DNA of 64,000 bases from an uncultured Parabacteroides sp. GTDB taxonomy: Bacteria; Bacteroidota; Bacteroidia; Bacteroidales; Tannerellaceae. Of this stretch, positions 8,853 to 17,896 are shown piece after piece (within the stretch, counting starts at the first letter, position 1; the number at the start of each line of letters is the position of its first letter). A model generated the notes under the pieces. The model saw nothing but the letters and a program-made list of their open reading frames with translations. It had not been told where the DNA came from and made no database searches. The DNA lies in assembly GCF_905196875.1 (NCBI RefSeq), contig NZ_CAJJWO010000004.1:1-64000 (forward strand). Reading direction: 5' to 3'. A program made the position numbers and the translations under genes.

Positions 8853-11449
8853 AAAATATGTCAGGATATTCTGCTCGTTTGTGGATCGCAGTGGCATGCG
8901 GCTTTCTGTTTTTGGCTCTGATTGGTTATGGCTATTTTAAATCTTCGGGAGATAAGATATATCGTATATTAGTGCTTCATTCATATCGGCAGGAAGATAC
9001 ATGGGATGATAAATTCAGTGAAGGTATTGTGGATTGTTTTGCAGGGCAACGGGTGAAAGCGGTATTCGAATATGCCTATTTGAATTGTGAAGAGCTGAAT
9101 GTGAAAGAAGAGGAAGATTTTATCAGGCATCTGTTGGATGAGAATACTGTCAATCCACCTGATTTGATATTGGTTTCTGACGATCAGGCAACTTATTCCC
9201 TATTGGTGGTTGATCATCCTTTAGCTCATCAGGTTCCGATTATATTCGCTGGTGTGGCTTATCCTAATAAAAAGATATTGGACAAATATACCAATGTAAC
9301 CGGTTTTACAACACAACCCGACTTTATCAAATGTGTCGAATTGATCAAATATATTTATCCCGATACGAAACAATACAGCCTGAATATTACGGAAAACTTG
9401 TTGGGTAGAACTGCTTCAGCATTGTTTTTGAAGCAAACAGCTTCGATGACACAATCTCAGTATTTGGTTCATAGTATGGGAGCCGGCACTGTCGAGCTGT
9501 TAGGTAAATCATTAAGAGTTCCGTCGCGGCGTTTTATCGTACCGGTTTGGGATTCCTTCTATTGCGAGTTGCTGAAAAACTACAACTGTCCTTATTTTCT
9601 GGTTGATAATGAAGGTTTCGGTACTGGTCCTCTGGGAGGATATATGACACTTTCTTACGATCAGGGTTATCTGGCAGCCGGGGTAGGTATTCAGGTGTTG
9701 AAAGGTGCAAAAATAGGTGATTTCCCGATTACTCCCAGTCCTCAGGTTGCCGCATTCGACTGGAGGCAGATGGTGCGTTTTAACATTTCTCCTGAACAGT
9801 TACCTCCTGACTCCCGGATTATAAATATGCCGTTTTACATACGTTATAAGTATCTGGTAATGAGTGTTGCGTCGGTTTTTTTGCTGGCTATAGCTGGATT
9901 AATCGTATTGTTTTGCCATTTGTATCTGGTGGAAAAACGTAAAAAGAAACAGGCTTTTTTCCGTTTGAAGGATCACAAAAACATGTTGAATATAGCCTTG
10001 AAGTCGATTCGGGAAGGAGTAATTTCTATTGATAAGGATTTCAATATATTTGCTATCAACCGTGCAGCTTTGGAGTGGCTGGGATTAGAATCTGATTCTT
10101 CCTTATATGTAGGAAAGAATATTGAGATGTTGCTGAATATCACAACACCAACAGATAAATACTACCTCCATACAATGTTATCCCGTTTATTTACTGAACA
10201 TCGGGATACCCAGTTTGAGGTTGATACCCTGATTCAATCGTTGGGTATACGCCGGATATTCTCGGCCGGAGGTGAGTTGTCCGGTATTTATCAGGACGGA
10301 GAATTGTATGGAGCTGTTATTGCTTTCCATGATATTACGCAGGAGATAATTCGCAATAAGTTTATTAGTCTTTCCATGAGTACGGGGAATGTTTTTAGCT
10401 GGCAGTATAACAAACGTACGGAGATGTTTACATTCGATCAGTCTTTTTTCCGACAGTTTGATCTGCCTGTTCCGGATAATCGTCAGATTGGTTTCGTGGA
10501 AATAAAATCTCTTGTATATCCGGAAGATATCGAAATCCTGATGAAAACGATAGAGGAGATACGCAGCGGTAATACCCGGAGGATCACCCGGCAGATTCGG
10601 GTCAATTTGTTCGGAAAAGGATATACCTGGTGGGAATTTCGTCTGACAGTCATGCCGGCGTATGTGTATGAGGCGGAGTATCTGATTTCCGGATTGCTGT
10701 TTAATATTCAGTCTTTTAAAGAAATAGAAGAGGAACTTGTGCGAAGCTACACAAAAGCGGAGCAGTCGGAGAAGTTGAAAAGTGCTTTTCTTGCAAATAT
10801 GAGCCATGAGATACGAACTCCACTGAATGGAATTGTCGGTTTTTCCAATCTTCTGACTAGTGGTGAAGAGTTTGAACCGGAAGAAACCATCCTGTTTATC
10901 GAAACTATCCGCAAAAACTGCGACTTGCTGCTGGCACTCATTACTGACATTCTTAATCTGGCTTCTATAGAAAGTAATATTGTCACCTTTAAGTTCGTCC
11001 CCTGTGATGTCAATGCATTGATAGAGCAGATCGTTACGACGCAGCGTGTGATTGTTCCCGCCCATCTGCGTCTTATTTCGCAAATTCCGGAACATACGGT
11101 TACTCTAATGACAGATCCGTTGAGACTGAATCAGGTTTTGACCAATTTAGTCAATAATGCCACCAAGTTCACATCGAAAGGATCTATTACTATCGGATAT
11201 ACGACTGAAGAACCGGGATTTCTTAACTTCTTTGTTGAAGATACCGGAAAAGGCATTGCTCCGGAAGATCTGGATTCAGTCTTTGTCCGTTTTTTCAAGA
11301 AAGATGATTTTGCTCAGGGAGCAGGTCTCGGATTATCCATTTGTACGATGATTGTAAAGCGTTTCCACGGAACTATCAGTGTCAGTTCCGAACTGGGAGT
11401 AGGCACACGTTTTACAGTCCGTATCCCTACAGAACAAATAACATCATAA
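8849..11449 (+). CDS. Membrane sensor histidine kinase with ABC substrate-binding-like sensor domain (copy 2)
   Basis: 866 residues, a full-length paralogue of the preceding gene: the same blocks recur (RILVLHSYRQEDTW, NPPDLILVSDDQATYSL, NVTGFTTQPDFIKC, GPLGGYMTLSYDQGY). Membrane segments at about 11-29 and 333-358 enclose the extracytoplasmic sensor; PAS-like regions follow at about 375-490 and 510-620; HisKA has SHEIRTP with His653, and the ATPase has TNLVNNATKFT, DTGKGI and GAGLGLS. No receiver domain. The start ATG overlaps the upstream stop by four bases, and the TonB receptor begins 11 bases after its stop, so the three genes form one unit. Sensor domains differ in detail, so the two kinases may sense different ligands or form heterodimers; that is inference. 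Confidence 0.88.
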   Translation: MKNMSGYSARLWIAVACGFLFLALIGYGYFKSSGDKIYRILVLHSYRQEDTWDDKFSEGIVDCFAGQRVKAVFEYAYLNCEELNVKEEEDFIRHLLDENTVNPPDLILVSDDQATYSLLVVDHPLAHQVPIIFAGVAYPNKKILDKYTNVTGFTTQPDFIKCVELIKYIYPDTKQYSLNITENLLGRTASALFLKQTASMTQSQYLVHSMGAGTVELLGKSLRVPSRRFIVPVWDSFYCELLKNYNCPYFLVDNEGFGTGPLGGYMTLSYDQGYLAAGVGIQVLKGAKIGDFPITPSPQVAAFDWRQMVRFNISPEQLPPDSRIINMPFYIRYKYLVMSVASVFLLAIAGLIVLFCHLYLVEKRKKKQAFFRLKDHKNMLNIALKSIREGVISIDKDFNIFAINRAALEWLGLESDSSLYVGKNIEMLLNITTPTDKYYLHTMLSRLFTEHRDTQFEVDTLIQSLGIRRIFSAGGELSGIYQDGELYGAVIAFHDITQEIIRNKFISLSMSTGNVFSWQYNKRTEMFTFDQSFFRQFDLPVPDNRQIGFVEIKSLVYPEDIEILMKTIEEIRSGNTRRITRQIRVNLFGKGYTWWEFRLTVMPAYVYEAEYLISGLLFNIQSFKEIEEELVRSYTKAEQSEKLKSAFLANMSHEIRTPLNGIVGFSNLLTSGEEFEPEETILFIETIRKNCDLLLALITDILNLASIESNIVTFKFVPCDVNALIEQIVTTQRVIVPAHLRLISQIPEHTVTLMTDPLRLNQVLTNLVNNATKFTSKGSITIGYTTEEPGFLNFFVEDTGKGIAPEDLDSVFVRFFKKDDFAQGAGLGLSICTMIVKRFHGTISVSSELGVGTRFTVRIPTEQITS

Positions 11450-11460
11450 CAACAGATACC

Positions 11461-14400
11461 ATGTTTAAGCGAATTGTTTTTATAATCGGATGGCTTATTT
11501 GCATCCTTCAGGCAGCAACAGCACAAGTAACTACCTCGGGATTGTCTGGCCGCGTTGTTTCTGACGGGGAGGCACTTATCGGTGCTACAATTCTAGTGAC
11601 TCATCAGCCAACGGGTACCCGCTATGGGACAGTGACCAATCAGGAAGGGCAGTATACCCTTCAGGGATTACATACGGGTGGTCCTTATCAGGTGGAGGTC
11701 TCTTATGTAGGATGTCAACCGATTACTTATACGGGAATACGGCTTGCTCTGGGAGAAACATATGTATTGAATGTGACACTCCAAGAGTCAGTCGAACTGG
11801 CCGAGATTGTAGTAACTGCCAACCGGCACCCTTTTGCAACGACAAAAACCGGGGCAGCCTCTCATATCAATTCCAGGCAGATAGCATTAACACCCAATAT
11901 TGGTCAGACGCTCGACGGACTGGTTAAGTATTCGCCTTATTCCAATGGAGGAGGTTACGCCTTTGGAGGACGTGATCAGCGGCAGAACAGCTTTACAGTA
12001 GACGGAGCCAGCTTTAATAACAATATGGGAATCGGTAATTTCTTGTTGGGAAGTAAGCCGGTTTCTACTGAGGCGCTTGAAGAGATACAAATCAACATTG
12101 CTCCGTTCGATGTGCGGCAGAGTAATTTTGTGGGTGGTAGTATCAATGCGGTAACCAAGAGTGGAACCAACCAATTCAAAGGGAGTGCCTATACTTATAT
12201 AAGGAACGAGAAATTACGCGGAAACAAGGTCGACGGAGTTGATCTGGGGGAACTGGTCAAGGAGGCATCTTATCTTTATGGAGTCACTTTGGGAGGTCCT
12301 ATCATTAAGAACAAACTTTTCTTTTTCATCAATGGCGAGTTGGATAATTCTCCCCGTCCGATGACTAAATATTCCTACTCAACAGATGGCGTTCGCGATG
12401 ATGCCAACCTGATTTCCCGTACGACAGAAGCCGATATGGCGGCTTTTTCTTCTGTCCTGAAAGAACGTTACGGGTATAATACCGGTTCGTGGACTGATTT
12501 TTCGGGAGGAGAGAAGGCTTACCGGGCCCTTGTCCGTTTGGATTGGAACATTAGCCAGGCTCATAAACTGATGTTTCGTTATAATTATACGCAGAATAGT
12601 GTCTATAACCCTGTCTACAGTAACGGACGTGGCGGAGAGGTTTCCATGAACGGGGCTCGTCTCGGCCCGTATAGCATGTCTTTCCGTAACTCTTGTTACA
12701 CGGTAGACAACAACCTCTTCTCACTCACGGCCGAACTCAACAGTACATTGGGGCGAAACATGTATAACAAACTGTCTGTGTCTTACACCTCGGCCGAGAA
12801 TAATCGCTGGAAAGCGATTGACGGAGGTCCTTTCCCAACTGTCGACATAATGAAACCCATTGAGGGAGGAAGCCTTTACTGTTTTATGAATGCAGGTTAT
12901 GAACAGTATGCCTGGAACAACGGAGTGCTTGACAAGACTCTTTCACTGAACGATAACTTCTCATACAGCCTGGGACGTCACAACCTGACAGCCGGTCTGT
13001 CGTTCGACCTTATTAATGTCTCTAACTCTTATATGAGGAGCGGATTGGGTTATTACCGTTATAATAGTTATGAGGAGTTTGTGAATGAATCGGCCCCTTC
13101 AGTCTATACCCTTACATACTCTCTCACCGGAGGAGACAGTCCTGCCGCTCAACTTAAGTTCGGGCAATTTGCTGCCTACCTGCAGGATGAGCATAGCGTG
13201 AACGACCGTCTGAAGCTGGTGTACGGCCTTCGTATCGATTTACCGATCTATCTAAGCGATAAACTGCTTAATCCGGCTGTGGCCGGACTCGATTTCGGTG
13301 GTCGCCGGCTCTATGCCGATGCGTGGCCTTCTGCGCAGGTGCTTTTCTCTCCCCGTGCTGGGTTTAACTGGGATATTCTTGGTGACCAGTCGCTCAAACT
13401 GCGTGGAGGAACAGGTGTTTTTACAGGCCGCATGCCGCTGGTTTTCCTCACCAACATACAAAGTAACAGTGGAATGATACAAAATACGGTTACTTATACC
13501 CAGAAAGACAATCAAGCCATTCTTGATAAATTGGCGGGGGGTATCCGCCCAGCAGAAGAGGTTGTCAAACTCTTGGGTCTTCCCACCCAGCCGGGAACTG
13601 TTAACTCTCTTGCTACACTCGACAAGAACTTTAAATTACCCCAGGTATGGAAAACGAGTGTTGCTACCGACTACCGGTTGCCTCTTCCTTTTGATGCCAT
13701 CTTCACTTTCGAGGGTATCTTTATAAAAGACATTAATGCCATTGTCCAGAATAATTACAATGTTATTTCATTAGATGATGAGAAGATGAAACGTTTCAGC
13801 GGTCCTGATAATCGTTACTATTATCCCGGTGGTACTAATAATAAGCTATTGGAGAAGAATAATGAAGCGTTGTTGATGAGTAATACCTCTAAAGGCTATA
13901 GCTATACATTGTCTGCCGGTTTGCAGGTAAGTCCTGTCCGCAATCTGGATCTTCTTATGTCGTATACTTATACCGGTTCGAAAAGTTTGTTCTACAATCA
14001 GGGAAACGATCCTATTGCATCGTGGAAAAATCAGATGAGTGTTAATGGTCCTAATAATACGGCTCTCCAAAATCCATCTTTTCTGGCTTCACCCAGCCGT
14101 GTAATTGCTTCGGTCAACTACACCATACCCTATGCCCGCAAGCAGATGTCCACATCTGTCGGCCTTATTTATACCGGTGAGCGGAGCGGTAGCTATACTT
14201 ATTGTTACACAGGCGATATGAATAACGATGGTGTGAGTAGCGACTTGCTCTATATCCCAAAAACGAAGGACGAACTAACTTTTGCGGATAAGAAGGATAA
14301 AGAAAACGTAATCTTCACGGCTGTACAGCAGGCGGATGCATTTTGGAACTTTGTTAATCAGGATCCGTACCTGAGAAAGCATAAAGGTGAGTATGCCGAA

Positions 14401-14748
14401 GCTTTTTCTGCCTATTATCCCTGGGTACATCGTTTCGACCTGCGTGTCCTGCAAAACTTCGGTGTCAAAGCAGGTCGGCAAAACAACACACTGCAGCTCA
14501 GTCTGGATATCCTGAATATCGGCAACCTGCTCAACAGTGCATGGGGACTTCAGAAGTCGGCTGCCAAATCCGGGGCTGGTCGTATTTTAGAACGCGTCGG
14601 AGTAACAGACGACAACGTACCGGTCTACAACATGACCCATTATGTCGAGAATGGAGAAGTATTGCTTCCTACCCAGACATTCAGTCCGGTGCTGACCAGC
14701 AGCAACTGTTGGCAGATGCAGATCGGTATACGCTATATATTTAATTAG
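11461..14748 (+). CDS. TonB-dependent receptor with carboxypeptidase-regulatory-like N-domain (Oar-like)
   Basis: 1095 residues from ATG 11461; the frame stays open 120 bases farther up but that part overlaps the kinase and would not give a signal peptide. Order: signal peptide (about 1-22, ends ATAQ), CarboxypepD_reg-like domain (about 26-110), TonB plug (AEIVVTANRHPF, then FTVDGASFNNNMG and SNFVGGSINAVTKSGTN), and a 22-strand-type barrel ending IGIRYIFN with a C-terminal Phe-Asn. The wording of the plug (NQFKGSAYTYIRNEKLRG) is that of the large Oar-like Bacteroidota receptors, not of SusC. No SusD partner follows. Ligand unknown. Its 3' end (14698-14758) is repeated nearly exactly at 30340-30400. 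Confidence 0.9.
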   Translation: MFKRIVFIIGWLICILQAATAQVTTSGLSGRVVSDGEALIGATILVTHQPTGTRYGTVTNQEGQYTLQGLHTGGPYQVEVSYVGCQPITYTGIRLALGETYVLNVTLQESVELAEIVVTANRHPFATTKTGAASHINSRQIALTPNIGQTLDGLVKYSPYSNGGGYAFGGRDQRQNSFTVDGASFNNNMGIGNFLLGSKPVSTEALEEIQINIAPFDVRQSNFVGGSINAVTKSGTNQFKGSAYTYIRNEKLRGNKVDGVDLGELVKEASYLYGVTLGGPIIKNKLFFFINGELDNSPRPMTKYSYSTDGVRDDANLISRTTEADMAAFSSVLKERYGYNTGSWTDFSGGEKAYRALVRLDWNISQAHKLMFRYNYTQNSVYNPVYSNGRGGEVSMNGARLGPYSMSFRNSCYTVDNNLFSLTAELNSTLGRNMYNKLSVSYTSAENNRWKAIDGGPFPTVDIMKPIEGGSLYCFMNAGYEQYAWNNGVLDKTLSLNDNFSYSLGRHNLTAGLSFDLINVSNSYMRSGLGYYRYNSYEEFVNESAPSVYTLTYSLTGGDSPAAQLKFGQFAAYLQDEHSVNDRLKLVYGLRIDLPIYLSDKLLNPAVAGLDFGGRRLYADAWPSAQVLFSPRAGFNWDILGDQSLKLRGGTGVFTGRMPLVFLTNIQSNSGMIQNTVTYTQKDNQAILDKLAGGIRPAEEVVKLLGLPTQPGTVNSLATLDKNFKLPQVWKTSVATDYRLPLPFDAIFTFEGIFIKDINAIVQNNYNVISLDDEKMKRFSGPDNRYYYPGGTNNKLLEKNNEALLMSNTSKGYSYTLSAGLQVSPVRNLDLLMSYTYTGSKSLFYNQGNDPIASWKNQMSVNGPNNTALQNPSFLASPSRVIASVNYTIPYARKQMSTSVGLIYTGERSGSYTYCYTGDMNNDGVSSDLLYIPKTKDELTFADKKDKENVIFTAVQQADAFWNFVNQDPYLRKHKGEYAEAFSAYYPWVHRFDLRVLQNFGVKAGRQNNTLQLSLDILNIGNLLNSAWGLQKSAAKSGAGRILERVGVTDDNVPVYNMTHYVENGEVLLPTQTFSPVLTSSNCWQMQIGIRYIFN

Positions 14749-14758
14749 AGGTTGCTGT
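14698..14758. repeat. 61-bp direct repeat, left copy (TonB receptor 3' end)
   Basis: From AGCAGCAACTGTTGGCAG through the stop codon and eight to ten bases beyond (AGAGGTTGCTGT). Matches 30340-30400 in the same orientation at 59 of 61 positions (differences at 14739 and 14754). The two copies bracket the complete amino-sugar locus. Confidence 0.85.
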
Positions 14759-14775
14759 GTCTATACTAACTGATA

Positions 14776-14815
14776 AAAGAGGTTGTCTGATTTTTGGTTT
14801 TCAGGCAGCCTCTTT
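14776..14815 (+). terminator. Terminator after the TonB receptor gene
   Basis: AAAGAGGTTGTCTGA and TCAGGCAGCCTCTTT can pair over 15 positions (two as G-U), with a T-rich loop between them. It lies 27 bases after the receptor stop codon. It could also serve the converging amino-sugar operon, whose last gene ends at 14910, though the intron-like fragment lies between. Confidence 0.65.
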
Positions 14816-14885
14816 GTGTTCGCCCGACATCTGCTTATTCTAACGGGTGTAAGTCCCTAACGCACCCTAACAGTGGGCTAATTAC
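14816..14885 (+). mobile_element. Probable 5'-terminal fragment of a group II intron (IIC-like)
   Basis: Begins GTGTTCGCCCGACAT, like the bacterial intron start GUGYG-CCCGGCAU, and contains GGGTGTAAGTCCC, like the conserved GGGUGAAAGUCCC hairpin of domain I, then GCACCC...GTGGGC which could pair. It starts exactly where a terminator stem ends; group IIC introns are known to insert just after terminator hairpins. No reverse transcriptase ORF and no domain V/VI is visible downstream, so it is a fragment. Recognition is from memory of the family; not computed. Confidence 0.45.
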
Positions 14886-14909
14886 TCGATTCACCTATTC
14901 GATAACCAG

Positions 14910-16277
14910 TTATTTGTCTTTTGTAAAAGTAATACCAGGAAGAGGTATTTCAAACTTCTTCAAGTCTACATCGATCAGCGCAATTTCTTCCGGTAACATA
15001 TTCAGTGGTGAAGAAATTATTTGCTCCCAATTATATTTTTTTCCTGAATAAGCTGATTCACGCGCCATGACAGCGGTTAGGGCGGACGTAGCGGCTGTTT
15101 CTGCTATATCCAGTACTTTCCCTTCCCGAATATGGTTTATCAGCATGATATGTTCGAGCGTGTACATATCATGTACTTTGAACTTTGCTTTTGCTTCTTC
15201 ACGGTCGTATTGCCAGATCACTTCTCCGTTCCTGTTCCGGATGGAAAAGTCACTACTGTGCCAGGAGCCTTTCTCTCCGTGGATGATGATACCGGCTCCG
15301 TTGTCACAACCATCGATTCTCCGTACCATGCCATCCAATGTGACCCCATTCTCGTATTCAAAATGCATGCTGAAGTTATCGTATACATTCCCGATATTTT
15401 TGCGTATCCTGGAACCATAGGCTATGACATTTATCGGTTTATACATAGAGAACCAGTTGAATACATCGATCCAGTGAACCAGCATATTACTGATCTGGTC
15501 GCCATTTACCCAGTTCCAGTTGAAATGGCCGCGAATCATGTATTCCATATCTGTCCATTCGGGGTGGCGTACGATGTACTGGTCGCGTCCTGTGTGGTAA
15601 TAGACATATCCGGATATGATCCGTCCGATCATTCCTTCCTGCACTTTCCGGAAGGAAGCGACAAATGGGCGGTCGAAATGGTACTGTGTGCCGGGTAAGA
15701 TACTGAGACCTACGTTTGCAGCCTGTTTAGCTGCAGCCAGAAAGGTACGGTAACCCACCGGATCGATAGCTGCCGGTTTTTCGACAAAGACGTGTTTCCC
15801 TTTTTCTATGGCATATTTCATCTGTTCGGGGTGAAAACAGTTGGGAGAAGCTATCAATATAAGATCGACAGGTAGCTCGCAGACCTTCTGATAGGCATCG
15901 AAGCCGGTAAAACATAATTCGTCAGGGATATCCACATTTTTCCCTGTTTTCAGTCGTTGCCGTCCTGATTCAAGTTTATCCGGAAAAAGATCCGCCAAAG
16001 CCATTATCGACAGATGATCCCCTGCCTCTAAAAAGTTGAAAGCAGCTCCGATGCCTCTCCCTCCGCAACCTATTAATGCCGCTTTTATCGGTCTCCCGTC
16101 AATTGCTTTGTCCGGAAGTTCCGGTATATATAGCTCGTCGACGGGATGCAAAGGAATCTGTTTTTCCTTATCCGAGCAGGAGGTGAGCAGTAAACCGGAG
16201 CCGATGCTGCTGCTCAGGCCCATAGCCGCTATACCGGTCAGGAAATTACGTCTGGTTAATTCATCTTCTGAAGCCAT
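14910..16277 (-). CDS. Exported Gfo/Idh/MocA oxidoreductase (Tat-type signal)
   Basis: 455 residues. N-terminus has a twin-arginine motif (TRRNFLTG) and a lipobox-like LLTSC at about 31-35, so the protein is probably exported folded and perhaps lipid-anchored in the periplasm. The Rossmann part follows with KAALIGCGGRGIGAAFNFL (dinucleotide loop), DLILIASPNCFHPEQMKYAIEKGKHVFVEKPAAID (the family EKP motif), then the alpha/beta C-terminal domain (NMLVHWIDVFNWFSMYKP). Members act on glycosides or sugars with tightly bound NAD(P); GH109 glycosidases share this fold. Last gene of the nagB-to-GH20 operon, 12 bases after GH20. Its reaction here is not known; GH109-like or 3-keto-glycoside chemistry are both possible. 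Confidence 0.85.
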   Translation of the reverse strand: MASEDELTRRNFLTGIAAMGLSSSIGSGLLLTSCSDKEKQIPLHPVDELYIPELPDKAIDGRPIKAALIGCGGRGIGAAFNFLEAGDHLSIMALADLFPDKLESGRQRLKTGKNVDIPDELCFTGFDAYQKVCELPVDLILIASPNCFHPEQMKYAIEKGKHVFVEKPAAIDPVGYRTFLAAAKQAANVGLSILPGTQYHFDRPFVASFRKVQEGMIGRIISGYVYYHTGRDQYIVRHPEWTDMEYMIRGHFNWNWVNGDQISNMLVHWIDVFNWFSMYKPINVIAYGSRIRKNIGNVYDNFSMHFEYENGVTLDGMVRRIDGCDNGAGIIIHGEKGSWHSSDFSIRNRNGEVIWQYDREEAKAKFKVHDMYTLEHIMLINHIREGKVLDIAETAATSALTAVMARESAYSGKKYNWEQIISSPLNMLPEEIALIDVDLKKFEIPLPGITFTKDK

Positions 16278-16289
16278 AGGAAATAAGGT

Positions 16290-17876
16290 TTAATTTACGT
16301 TTCTATTCAGTGTTTCGTACATCGTATATAATTTCTCATTCCGTATACGGTTTATTTCTGCGATCTCTTCATCGTGTAGAAATCCTTTGTTCAAGGTGAG
16401 GAAACGTTTGTCCAGCATCTTTGCTTCCCGGATCAGCGGTTCCAGTTCTTTCAAGAATGTTTTAACACTCCCCCTTTCAAACCGATCTGACTGGTATCTG
16501 TTTTCTATCTCCTTAAAACTTAGGTATTGTACGCGTATATCGTTCATCAGGCGCAGATGATCGAATTCTGTATTGTTTTTTTTCGGTTGCAGTGCAGATA
16601 ATTGTCTTTGCACGGCAATGGCATCGGTTTTCATCTCTTGGATAGATTTTCCTTTAGGATCTTTTCCTCTAATGACCGTTTCCTGTGGTGCTTTCAGTGC
16701 TTGCCATAGTATTTCGCTTTCTTGTGGCGTAAAACCGAAACGTTCCTGCCCATATTTAACGACAAATGTCTGCGGGTCGATAGATGTGTTGTTTTTTAGA
16801 GATTCCCCGAAGGCTGCAACCAGGATTCGGAAGCCTGATAACGGATATACATATCTGACAGGAAACATTTCGATGACTTCCCAACCGGTATCGTAACTGA
16901 ACCCATAAGTTCCGGAAGTGGACCAGGAAGTCATGACCATTCCCTGATAACCGGCTTGACGGGCATAAGGTATAAATGTTTTCTGGTTGTTGAAATGTTT
17001 TTCCCATTGTGTCAGATAGATATTATCCGGATGGCTTCGGATGGATGGGGCTCCCCAGAAAGTTACTCCGGCATTGAACAGGTTGTCCAGATTCCCGAAA
17101 TGATTACGATCCCAGCCGTAATTCCAGTCGATATAGATAATATCTTTAGGCAATTCCTTCAGTGCTTCCGGGTATTTCAGGATGATATCAGCCCAAAGGA
17201 CAGGTTGCTTTCCCATTGATTCGACAATTTCGCACATAGCCTTTACGTAATCGACAAAGAGCTTCGACTTGCCTTCTTTCTGTACTTTTTCAGCACATGC
17301 TTTGCAACTGCCTAACAAGTAGGTTTCGTCACATCCGATATGGAAATAGCGGGAAGGATGCAGTTCGGCCATTTCCTTGAATATTTCTGTGAATATGGGT
17401 CTGCATTCGTTTATTTTTAAAGGGCATACCTGTGATACCTCTTTTCTGTCTTCTCTCAGATAAGCATATCGGTCGTGGCGGAGAATGTATTCGGAATGGC
17501 TGAAACAGTTTTGCAACGGGATTACATCGATACCGAGGGAGGTACAGTAGGAGATAAACGACTTTACCTCTTCACGTGTATAGGCATATTTGTTGGAGAT
17601 GGTTGCATGTTTATCGTAAGGAAAAGAACCTTCCCATTCCATAATGATCGTGTTGATACCGAAGCCAGCCAGTTCTTTGGCAAAGCTTTTCAAGGCAGGC
17701 ATAGTCATCACCTCGCAACGGAGATCGATGTGGAAACCTTTGACGGTGAAATCCTGTTTATTCATCGCCTTAGACGATGAATAAACAGATGGACATAACG
17801 CGAAGGTAAGCAGTATCAGTATACATATGTACTTCAGGCTATGTATAGGACTTGTTGATATGTTTTTCATATTCAT
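16290..17876 (-). CDS. Glycoside hydrolase family 20 (beta-N-acetylhexosaminidase-like)
   Basis: 528 residues with a signal peptide (hydrophobic core about 15-32). GH20 TIM-barrel signs: GFHIDLRCE at the first strand, FGINTIIMEWE, and the catalytic Asp-Glu pair in HIGCDETYLLG (D183, E184), where Asp orients the substrate acetamido group and Glu is the acid. Later WADIILKYPEALKELPKDIIYIDW gives another barrel strand. The usual N-terminal GH20b domain is absent or very short, and about 170 residues follow the barrel. Predicted to cut terminal beta-GlcNAc or beta-GalNAc from glycans in the periplasm. It lies 20 bases after susD and 12 before a Gfo/Idh/MocA gene, in one operon. Confidence 0.88.
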   Translation of the reverse strand: MNMKNISTSPIHSLKYICILILLTFALCPSVYSSSKAMNKQDFTVKGFHIDLRCEVMTMPALKSFAKELAGFGINTIIMEWEGSFPYDKHATISNKYAYTREEVKSFISYCTSLGIDVIPLQNCFSHSEYILRHDRYAYLREDRKEVSQVCPLKINECRPIFTEIFKEMAELHPSRYFHIGCDETYLLGSCKACAEKVQKEGKSKLFVDYVKAMCEIVESMGKQPVLWADIILKYPEALKELPKDIIYIDWNYGWDRNHFGNLDNLFNAGVTFWGAPSIRSHPDNIYLTQWEKHFNNQKTFIPYARQAGYQGMVMTSWSTSGTYGFSYDTGWEVIEMFPVRYVYPLSGFRILVAAFGESLKNNTSIDPQTFVVKYGQERFGFTPQESEILWQALKAPQETVIRGKDPKGKSIQEMKTDAIAVQRQLSALQPKKNNTEFDHLRLMNDIRVQYLSFKEIENRYQSDRFERGSVKTFLKELEPLIREAKMLDKRFLTLNKGFLHDEEIAEINRIRNEKLYTMYETLNRNVN

Positions 17877-17896
17877 AATTGTTTATAATTTGATAT

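Noticed and set aside
10187..11095. Open frame of 302 codons on the minus strand inside the second kinase gene
   Set aside because: It is fully antisense to conserved HisKA/HATPase coding sequence and has no recognisable protein features or promoter.
11341..11460. Extension of the TonB receptor to an upstream start
   Set aside because: Would overlap the kinase gene by over 100 bases and hide the clear signal peptide starting at 11461.
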